From: Leptospira sp. B5-022
GTDB lineage: Bacteria; Spirochaetota; Leptospiria; Leptospirales; Leptospiraceae
Assembly (NCBI RefSeq): GCF_000347035.1
Contig: NZ_ANIJ01000018.1
Span: 310,001 to 374,000, forward strand
DNA: 64,000 bases
Direction: 5' to 3'
Shown: one piece after another, positions 46,772 through 54,500 of the stretch
Numbering within the stretch: the first letter of the stretch is position 1
How the letters are laid out: every line of letters starts with the position of its first letter
Notes under the pieces: model-generated
Database searches by the model: none
What the model was told of the DNA's origin: nothing
The model's input: only the letters and a program-made list of their open reading frames with translations
Translations under genes and position numbers: made by a program

Positions 46772-47695
46772 ATGGCCGAAAAAAGAACATCGATCCCTTC
46801 GGATCTCGCACAGGAACTTGTAAAAATCATCCGACTTCTTGCCATGTCCGGCAAAAAGAATTTTAAGAAATATCTATACGATCCCTTTATCTACGCAGGT
46901 TGGGAAAAGGAAAAATCCCATTCTGCACTTGCTGCAAGTAAGATGATCGATAAGATCCAAGAGGATTTCAACAATCCTTCCTATTTGCATACGATCCCGC
47001 ATCATTGCAAACGTTTGATCTCTCAGGCAATCATAGAAAGTCTTTCCGCTTTGGGAGACTCTTGCATTTTCTTTTTAGAGAAGATCCAGGAAACGGGTAG
47101 TATAGCCTCTTCTCCCGAGGCTTTGGAATTTGTCGCCGTATTAGAAAAACCTTTAAAAGAATTCGAAAAAGTAACCAGCAATAATAACGAAAAACTTTTC
47201 GAAGACTCCATTAAGAATTTCTCTAAAGAAGAATTAAAATCCGCTTTCGAGCCAGTGAAATTGGACGGGACCAGACAGAAGGTGTATCTTGACTCGGAAG
47301 TGCATACCTTGTATCAGCAGATACTTTCTGCGGCAAAGGTCAATAACCTTGTCCGTTGTAAAAAGTTACTTTCCAGATATATAATTAACTACAGCGATTC
47401 GGAAACTTATAGCGAACAAGAGGTGGAAAATCTTTTGGACGCATTAGGAAAACGTGAAGTCGGATTCAAGGAGAATTTAAAAGATTCTCTCGCCATAGAA
47501 CTTTACTTTTCCATAACAAAGGGCATTTTAGAAGGGAATGCAAAGAAGGCGATCCAAGGTATAAGGAAATACGCTCATATTTTCGAAGGGGATCCGAACA
47601 CGAAATATTATTACGAAATTGACTCCTTAGAAAGAAAGTTATACGGAATCATCCAAGCGAAGGATTTAATGAAAGAATTAAGGAAGGGTGTGTAA
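46772..47695 (+). CDS. 307-aa helical protein of unknown function, first gene of a partner-switching operon
   Basis: There is no signal peptide or membrane segment. It is almost entirely helical by appearance, with Lys/Glu-rich segments. It starts MAEKRTSIPSDLAQELVKII. The stop codon is directly followed by the ATG of the STAS gene, so translation is coupled. I know no family. By position it may be a regulator, a scaffold or the controlled effector of the following anti-anti-sigma/kinase/phosphatase genes. Confidence 0.78.
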   Translation: MAEKRTSIPSDLAQELVKIIRLLAMSGKKNFKKYLYDPFIYAGWEKEKSHSALAASKMIDKIQEDFNNPSYLHTIPHHCKRLISQAIIESLSALGDSCIFFLEKIQETGSIASSPEALEFVAVLEKPLKEFEKVTSNNNEKLFEDSIKNFSKEELKSAFEPVKLDGTRQKVYLDSEVHTLYQQILSAAKVNNLVRCKKLLSRYIINYSDSETYSEQEVENLLDALGKREVGFKENLKDSLAIELYFSITKGILEGNAKKAIQGIRKYAHIFEGDPNTKYYYEIDSLERKLYGIIQAKDLMKELRKGV

Positions 47696-48037
47696 ATGGC
47701 GAACCTCACATTCAACGAAAAAGTGGAAGGAAGCAAGTTGATCCTCAAAGTCGCGGGCGAGATCGATGCTAAGACCGCTCCGGATCTAAAGATCAAATTG
47801 GAAGCAGCGGTAGGGAACGGAATTAAAACAATTATCTGTGATTGTTCCGCTCTTACTTATATCGCTTCCGCAGGGATCGGTGTTTTAAACTCCATCCAAA
47901 AATTCCTGAAGGAAAAATCGGGAGAGATCGTTTTCTGCAGCCTTAAGAAGGAAGTGAAGGATACGATGGAACTCATGTATTTCACCAAAAAGGTAAGAGT
48001 ATTCCCCTCTTTAGATGACGCATTAGGCGGGGTTTGA
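47696..48037 (+). CDS. STAS-domain anti-anti-sigma factor (RsbV/SpoIIAA type)
   Basis: The 113-aa protein is a complete STAS domain. It has VAGEIDAKTAPDLKIKLEAA and the phosphorylation loop DCSALTYIASAGIGVLNSI, with the target Ser in ASAG (~residue 59). It starts immediately after the previous stop and overlaps the next gene (TTGA). In the family, dephosphorylated STAS protein sequesters the anti-sigma kinase. Kinase and phosphatase are both encoded next to it. Confidence 0.93.
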   Translation: MANLTFNEKVEGSKLILKVAGEIDAKTAPDLKIKLEAAVGNGIKTIICDCSALTYIASAGIGVLNSIQKFLKEKSGEIVFCSLKKEVKDTMELMYFTKKVRVFPSLDDALGGV

Positions 48038-48465
48038 ATCCTCTCATGGATTCCTCTCCGGAAAAAATCCTATATTACTCCGTAGACCTGGATGAACTTT
48101 CTAAAATTCGGGGGGAGGTCCGTGAATTTTTGGGAGAGGACTGTTCGGATATAGTCAAAGGCCGGATCGTATTCTGCCTGGATGAAGCAATGACTAACGT
48201 AATAGAACACGGATTTCCGGAGCCGAACTCCTCTAAAATCGAGCTCAGAATGAAAAAGAATAAGGGAAGCTGGAAGTTCTCCATCCTGGACCAAGGCGTT
48301 CCTTTCGATCCCACGAAAGAAAAAAGCGAAACCTGGAAGGAATTATACGAAAGCGGGGCCGATGGAGGTTTCGGATTACGTTCCATTAAAAAAATAATGA
48401 TCGTACGTTACCAACGTCTTAAAAATCCCCCGCGTAACAAACTTACTCTGATCCACACGAGATAA
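48034..48465 (+). CDS. Anti-sigma regulatory serine kinase (RsbW type)
   Basis: The 143-aa protein is a GHKL-fold ATPase of HATPase_c_2 type. The N box is VFCLDEAMTNVIEHGF, followed by WKFSILDQGVPFDP (G1 box) and GGFGLRSIKKIM (G2 region). It should phosphorylate the STAS protein encoded just upstream. It starts with a TTG overlapping the previous stop (TTGA) or the ATG at 48046. The phosphatase gene follows after 4 bp. No sigma factor gene is adjacent. Confidence 0.93.
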   Translation: MNPLMDSSPEKILYYSVDLDELSKIRGEVREFLGEDCSDIVKGRIVFCLDEAMTNVIEHGFPEPNSSKIELRMKKNKGSWKFSILDQGVPFDPTKEKSETWKELYESGADGGFGLRSIKKIMIVRYQRLKNPPRNKLTLIHTR

Positions 48466-48469
48466 TAAG

Positions 48470-51448
48470 ATGATTAAAAACAAATTCCTGAGAGCGGTTC
48501 TTCCCGGGATCCGGGCGAAACTTTCCTTTTTTACGGCCGCATTGGTTATCTCCATATTAGGCTTCACATCCATAATTCATTATGCCCAACAGACAAAGGC
48601 TTTGGAACAGAAGTTGGAGTCGGAATTAAAAGCTCCTTTGGAATATGTGAACTCTGTCGTTCTGGATCTGGAAAACCTGAGCCGAAGTATGATCTTGATA
48701 GAGGAATTCAAGGTCAGAGTGAAAGAGAAGAAAAAACAACTCAGTAAATTCAAAAGGACGGTCGTCCAGAAAGAAGGCGGGCTTTTCGGTGCGTTAAAAG
48801 CATTCGGTCAATCCATCGGTTTGAACGTGAAAAGGGGAAATGTTTATAAATCCGTAGATACTTATTTTACGAGATATCTTTCCGAAAAAGAGATCCAAGA
48901 ATTCGAATCCAAGGTCCGAAACGAATTAAGAAAAGAGAATGGAGCTCCGATTGACGCACCTGTTTATGAAAAGATCAGATCCATTGCGGAAAAGACCGCC
49001 CTCGCAAGGATCAGTGCGGAAACTTCTAAGATCAGAATAGAAGAAATTACGGAAGAGTTAAAGGATATAGATTCTGAATTAGCAAAACCCGATATCGATC
49101 CTAAGAAGAAAAAAACTTATCTTACGGATAAGGACAAATTAGAGAAGGAACGAAAGGCCGCAGAAAAAGCGATCCCGGACGGAGAGAAGAAGGCGGCATC
49201 GGGTGAGACCGCTTTAACAAAGGCTCTTCAGAATTTTTTCAGAGGATCTTTTAAGGATCGAATTTCTTCTTTAGGACTTCTTCCGGATAAAATTAGGATT
49301 TTAGCTTATGATAGAGCGGGGAAGGAAACCCTGGACACAGGTTTACTTTTCTCTCAAAGTTCCGAGACCGGAAAAAAATTACTCACACAGACGGATTTTA
49401 CGGAAAGTCGTAAAACCCTTTTCGGAGATACCGACGTTTTAGAGGTTATCCAAAACAAATCGGAGGCGGAAAGTTATGAAGTGGGCGGTAGACAATACGA
49501 AGTAATATATCGTCCTGTTTTTAGGAACCCAAGTACTGCGGAAAGATCCAGGTCCATGGCGGAAGAGATCGTTGAGAATCCCAAAGATTGGGCAAAGTAT
49601 CTGGAAGAAGATAGAAAAATTTCCGCAGAGATTGCGGAGATCTCTCAAAGATTGAAATCAAGAATGTCGGAACTTCGCAAGGACGGAAAAGCTAAACCTT
49701 CTTCCGATAAGGAATTCAAAAATCTGGCTCTGGCCTATAGGCAGATGCTCAAGAAACGAGATACTAAGCTTGAACAGTTACAGCCGTATTCTTCGGTTTT
49801 TGAGAAGAATGAGAAAAAATGGACTGATGATCATAAATCCCTAAAAGACAAGATAACAAGTACTTCCAAGGAAATTTTGGAATGGGAGAAGATGCTGAAG
49901 TTCCCTCCTAAAGAAGGGGAGAACAAAACTTCACCGGAAGAGATCCAGGAAAAGATCAGGATATTAGAATCTCAGGAAGAAGAATATAAGGATTCTTTAA
50001 TCCGTTTGGAATCGACTAAGGGTGATTGGAGTAACTCCTACGAACATAAAGCGGAAGACGCTTTTTACGGCCTGAGAGAGGCGGCATTGGAGGATTTCAC
50101 ATTTATTCCTTTCAAAACAGGGCCCGCCAGCATTAGAAGATATTATAAAGATGATAATGAAAGAAAGTCCGTTCGGATCAAATGGAGGCTTTTGAGAGAA
50201 TGGATCCTTTCCGGAAATTCAGAGACGGAACTACCTAAAACTCCTAAGGGGATCGCTTGGGACTCCGGTATCCTTGTCAGAAGTAGAAGTGAAGCGGAAG
50301 AAATGATGTGGGCCCTGGACTCCACTCCACTTGTTCTTTCTGGAGAAGAGGAAGGTAAGGGGCTAGTCTACGACCTCCTCCGCAAAGACTTATTAGGGTA
50401 TAATATTATTCTAATTGATAGGACCGAAGGTGTTCGTCAGATGAGATCCAACAGAGAAGAGATGATCCGTTACACGGGGATCATCGGAACTATCGCAATT
50501 CTTCTGGCGTACGGCTTGGCTTGGTTTGTGGTCCGCAGGATCAGGGGTATCAGTAAAAATGCAGAGTTAATCGGAGAAGGGAATCTGAATGTCGAATTTC
50601 CTCCTGCGGGTTACGACGAGATCGGCGTATTGAGTGAATCTCTGAATGATATGGTTCACGGTTTAAAGGAAAGAGAAGAGATGAAAGGGGAACTTCTGGC
50701 GGCGGAAGAGATCCAGAAACGTCTGCTTCCTGAAAAACTTCCTTCTAGCTTGAACGACTATGTTGAATTCGGGGCGTTCTATAAAGCGATGACCGGAGTA
50801 GGTGGGGATTATTACGATTTTATCGAATTAGGCGGAGGAAAGATCGCGATCTGTATCGGTGATGTTTCCAACCATGGTGTGGGTCCTGCGATCGTGATGG
50901 CTCTTTTCAGGGCTCAGATCCGGGCCATTCTACGGAAGGGAGAAAGGGATCTGAAAAAGATCCTGCTCGAGGCAAACGGATATCTGTATGAGGATACTCC
51001 GGATCATATTTTTATCACATTCTTTTTGGCGATCTTCGATTCCAATACCTCCAGATTGGAGTATATATCTGCGGGCCATGTTAAGCCTTTATTCTTCGAC
51101 GCTTCCGATGGAAAGATCAAAGAACTTCCTGCAGGTGGTTTGCCGATCGGTATGGATGAAAATTCTTTCTTTGAAACTACTATTGAGAGGAGGGCATTAA
51201 CTTTGGATTCCGGAGATATTTTCTTTGAATATACGGATGGTTTGGATGAAGCAAGAAGTCCGAACTCGGATATGTATACCAGAGAGAGGCTTGCGAAACT
51301 TTTGCATGCAAACGGAGAAAAACGTCCGGAAGAATTGATCAAGACAATCGTTACGGATGTGGAATCCCATACGCAACAAGATCTGAGTGCGACCGGGTTT
51401 TCGAAACTTTCCGACGATATCGCGATGATCGCGATCCGGAAAAGATAA
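48470..51448 (+). CDS. Membrane PP2C/SpoIIE phosphatase with HAMP and large coiled-coil sensor
   Basis: The 992-aa protein has a first membrane helix (~17-37) and a very long extracytoplasmic region (~38-665), dominated by charged coiled-coil segments. A second helix at ~668-690 (IIGTIAILLAYGLAWFVV) leads to HAMP (~690-740), a short coiled coil (EIQKRLLPEKLP), and the SpoIIE phosphatase domain (~760-992: VGGDYYDF, IGDVSNHGVGPAIVMALF, TDGLDEARS, SDDIAMIAIRK). It should dephosphorylate the STAS protein encoded upstream, in RsbU-like fashion. The sensor part is much larger than in typical RsbU proteins. Confidence 0.9.
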   Translation: MIKNKFLRAVLPGIRAKLSFFTAALVISILGFTSIIHYAQQTKALEQKLESELKAPLEYVNSVVLDLENLSRSMILIEEFKVRVKEKKKQLSKFKRTVVQKEGGLFGALKAFGQSIGLNVKRGNVYKSVDTYFTRYLSEKEIQEFESKVRNELRKENGAPIDAPVYEKIRSIAEKTALARISAETSKIRIEEITEELKDIDSELAKPDIDPKKKKTYLTDKDKLEKERKAAEKAIPDGEKKAASGETALTKALQNFFRGSFKDRISSLGLLPDKIRILAYDRAGKETLDTGLLFSQSSETGKKLLTQTDFTESRKTLFGDTDVLEVIQNKSEAESYEVGGRQYEVIYRPVFRNPSTAERSRSMAEEIVENPKDWAKYLEEDRKISAEIAEISQRLKSRMSELRKDGKAKPSSDKEFKNLALAYRQMLKKRDTKLEQLQPYSSVFEKNEKKWTDDHKSLKDKITSTSKEILEWEKMLKFPPKEGENKTSPEEIQEKIRILESQEEEYKDSLIRLESTKGDWSNSYEHKAEDAFYGLREAALEDFTFIPFKTGPASIRRYYKDDNERKSVRIKWRLLREWILSGNSETELPKTPKGIAWDSGILVRSRSEAEEMMWALDSTPLVLSGEEEGKGLVYDLLRKDLLGYNIILIDRTEGVRQMRSNREEMIRYTGIIGTIAILLAYGLAWFVVRRIRGISKNAELIGEGNLNVEFPPAGYDEIGVLSESLNDMVHGLKEREEMKGELLAAEEIQKRLLPEKLPSSLNDYVEFGAFYKAMTGVGGDYYDFIELGGGKIAICIGDVSNHGVGPAIVMALFRAQIRAILRKGERDLKKILLEANGYLYEDTPDHIFITFFLAIFDSNTSRLEYISAGHVKPLFFDASDGKIKELPAGGLPIGMDENSFFETTIERRALTLDSGDIFFEYTDGLDEARSPNSDMYTRERLAKLLHANGEKRPEELIKTIVTDVESHTQQDLSATGFSKLSDDIAMIAIRKR

Positions 51449-51452
51449 GAAC

Positions 51453-51499
51453 CGCTTGTTCTCATTTATGGCCTTGTAGGAGAAAAGCCTAAACAAGCG
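51453..51499. terminator. Inverted repeat after the phosphatase gene
   Basis: CGCTTGTT and AACAAGCG form an 8-bp outer stem, with a short GGC/GCC inner pairing. It begins 5 bp after the phosphatase stop, between convergent operons. No T-run follows, so termination would have to be factor-assisted. Confidence 0.4.
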
Positions 51500-51560
51500 A
51501 TATACACTTAACGCATGTTGGAACTCCTAAATCGCCATCCTTTAAAACGGATCGTTCAAA

Positions 51561-54500
51561 TTATGGAAGGATCAAATCCTTCCATTCTTCTTCTGAACTG
51601 GAAGGACAAAGATATACTTCGCCCTCGGAGTATTTATTCTTATTTTTTCTCCAAAGAGAAAGTTTATGATCCGCTTCTTCCAAACCTGTTTTTAAAACTT
51701 CTCTTAATTCCGAGACAGATCCGAAGGTTCCGTCTAAAACTCCGGTATTTTTTGCGTCAAAATCAGCTCTGGATTTTTTTGTAAAAGATCCGAAAAATTC
51801 TTTTTGGATAGATTCGATTTCCTGAATATTTCCTTCTTTTCTGAGTGCGGCAACTTTTGCACCTTGGAATAGATCGAATGCGGAATTTCCCCCCATAACT
51901 GCAAGTGTTGCCTCAGCTAAAGAATAGTACGCAATTCCCGGTCTTAAGAATCCGCTAAAAGCATGTATTTGCCTTCCTCCGTAATTTTGTCTTAATACGA
52001 TCGAAACCACGGGGATCTCTGAAAGAATGTTTACATCCAAAGATTCTCCACCGATTTGCTGTATTCTTGCTCTTTCTTGTTTGGTGCCTGGGACAAAACC
52101 CGGAGCATCAGAAATCATTAATAAAGGAATGGAATGTTTGTTTGCAAACTCGGTGAAAACTCTGAATTTTTCCGTCCCTGGAGCGTCCGGAGACCCTCCT
52201 CCTTTCGGTTGGTCGGCAATGATCGCTACCGTTCTACCTTGTATCCGTCCTAACCCTGTGATCAAACTGGAGCCGGGGTCCCATTCTCCGAATTCTAGGA
52301 AAGTGTTCTTATCCAAAATTTTTTGGACGATCTCTTCTTTCATATCGTAGGAAACAGTGATCTCGCTTGGAAGTTTGATCTCACTTTCGCTTGGCAGAAA
52401 GTTTTCGATCTTTCTGTGATTTAATAAATGGAAAAATTTTCTGATAATCTCATAAGCCTCCGGTTCGTCTTTTGCGGTGAAGGTAGCCCATCTTTTTTTA
52501 TTCGAGAATTCCTTATGAGCAGAAGATTTACTTTTTGCGCTCGGTTCTAAAAGTAGCCATACGTCCGCATTCGAGGTAAGTTCGGAAACTCTAAGTCCCT
52601 CCGGATTTTTTACAAAATGTAAACAGGCTCCTTTAAAATTTTGTAATGATTTTTGAAAATCTCTTCTTGGTCTTAAGGAATCATAGTCATCCAAATGGGA
52701 ACTTCTGAACCATTTGCTTCCATAGACTAAAAGTAAACTTGCTCCCGTTTTTTCCGCGATCCGAACGGACTCTTTCGCTTTGATAATACATGGAAGGGAG
52801 TGAAATCCATCATCGGTCCTTGGGCCCATGGAGAGTACGGGAGCTTCTCCCAATCGAATGAGCCCGGAAACTAAAGATCCTGAGCCGGAATAGTTTTCTT
52901 TGATTGGAAGGAAAAATCCGCTTTCAGAATAATGAGTCAGTTCGTTCTCGTCTAGAACATTCCAATTTTCCGATATAGCTCTTTGGCTTTTTTCTTTTGG
53001 AAGAAGTTTACATCCCAACAAAGAATCTTGTATCCTTCTGATAATCCATATAAGCTGGATCTTATCGTTTGCTACAAAATCCACAGTGCCTGTAGCTTGG
53101 CCCATAATTTTAGCACCGCCTATCTCGTAATTGGTGAATTTCTCTCCGGTTACGGATTCGATCACTGAAGATCCTGTTAGAACTCGATAAGATTCTTCTT
53201 CATTTAAAAGGACTTGTAAAGAGGCTTGAGAAGAGCCGTAAACGTCCAATCCAGTAGAAGATCCCGTTCCGACTGCGACCGTAAAACAAAACTTAGGTCT
53301 TTCTTCAGAGTTGTATTTTCTGAATTCTGGTCCGTATTTTTTTTCGGTTTCGGAGCATATTTCTTTTAAAATAGGATCCGAATGCGATTCGATTGCAGCC
53401 CTGAAATCGGAGGCTTTCAAACCGGCACTTAAAAGTGAATTCATAAAAAACCCTTCTGCAGCTCGGTTCAATGATACCATTCCTTCTTTGATGTTAGCAC
53501 CGGCCCCGTCGTTCCAGATATATAAAGGAAGATCTTTTCGATAAGCGTAGTAGGCGGCTGCAATATATTTTCTTCCTTCTAAATCTCCTGTGGCTCCGCC
53601 CGCTACTCTGGAATCTTTAAAAAAACATAATGCAGGTTTTCCGCCGATCTTTCCTTCGAAAATTTTCGCTCCCGGAACATAGATCTCTTCTTTGCCTGTT
53701 TTAGGATTTTTTCTGAGAAGCCCGTCGGTTCCCGGGATCGTAATCTCTTGTACGGAATCCATGTCGAATATCTCGGAAACCCAACATTCCAGAGGCCATT
53801 TTCCTTTTTGGAAAACGTTTAGGTCTTTCGGATCGGTTCCCGTGCAATACGGAAATCTAGGATCGTTTGAATGGGCTATATCCATCCTAAGTTTTCCATC
53901 TTTAAAGAAGAAGGAAAGTGTTACCGTTTTTTCGGCATTTTCCGGAAGGAAAACCATCGTGAACTGGCTATACAACCCATGTAAGAAGAACCGTAGAACG
54001 GAGCCGGCAGATTCCATTATATTATTATAATTGAATACGTCTTCTTCGTTGGATCCCGGGTCGAATTTGATCATAAATCCGGAAACAAGGACTTCTAACC
54101 TGAAAATATCAACATTTTTGAATATTTGAGAGCCTTGTAAGATGCATGCTCCCACTTTCGCGGTAGTTTCCAGATCGAACCTGGAGATTTTCTTTTCCGC
54201 TTTAGCGTTTAATGTCGAGAAGAGTATATATTGTTTTTCTCTTTCCGTTTCTAAGAAATATAAGAAATGTCCGGTGCTTGGGGAGAATATTCTTTTAAGA
54301 TTCCCTTGGGTTTGCCAATATTCCAGTTTTTTCCGGATCTGATAAGTAAGGGATTCATCGAAGTTTTCCGGGACCAACGGTAAGTTTTCGGAAAAAGACC
54401 TATTGAATTTTTCCTCTAAGATCTCGGATCCTTCTTCCGAAACGGAAGACCAAGGCGCTTTAAGAAACCGTACGTAATCGAATACGTGTTTTCTAGATAT

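Noticed and set aside
51515..51784. 89-codon plus-strand frame at the carboxylase 3' end
   Set aside because: Mostly antisense to the carboxyltransferase coding region; Leu/Arg-rich composition typical of a shadow frame.
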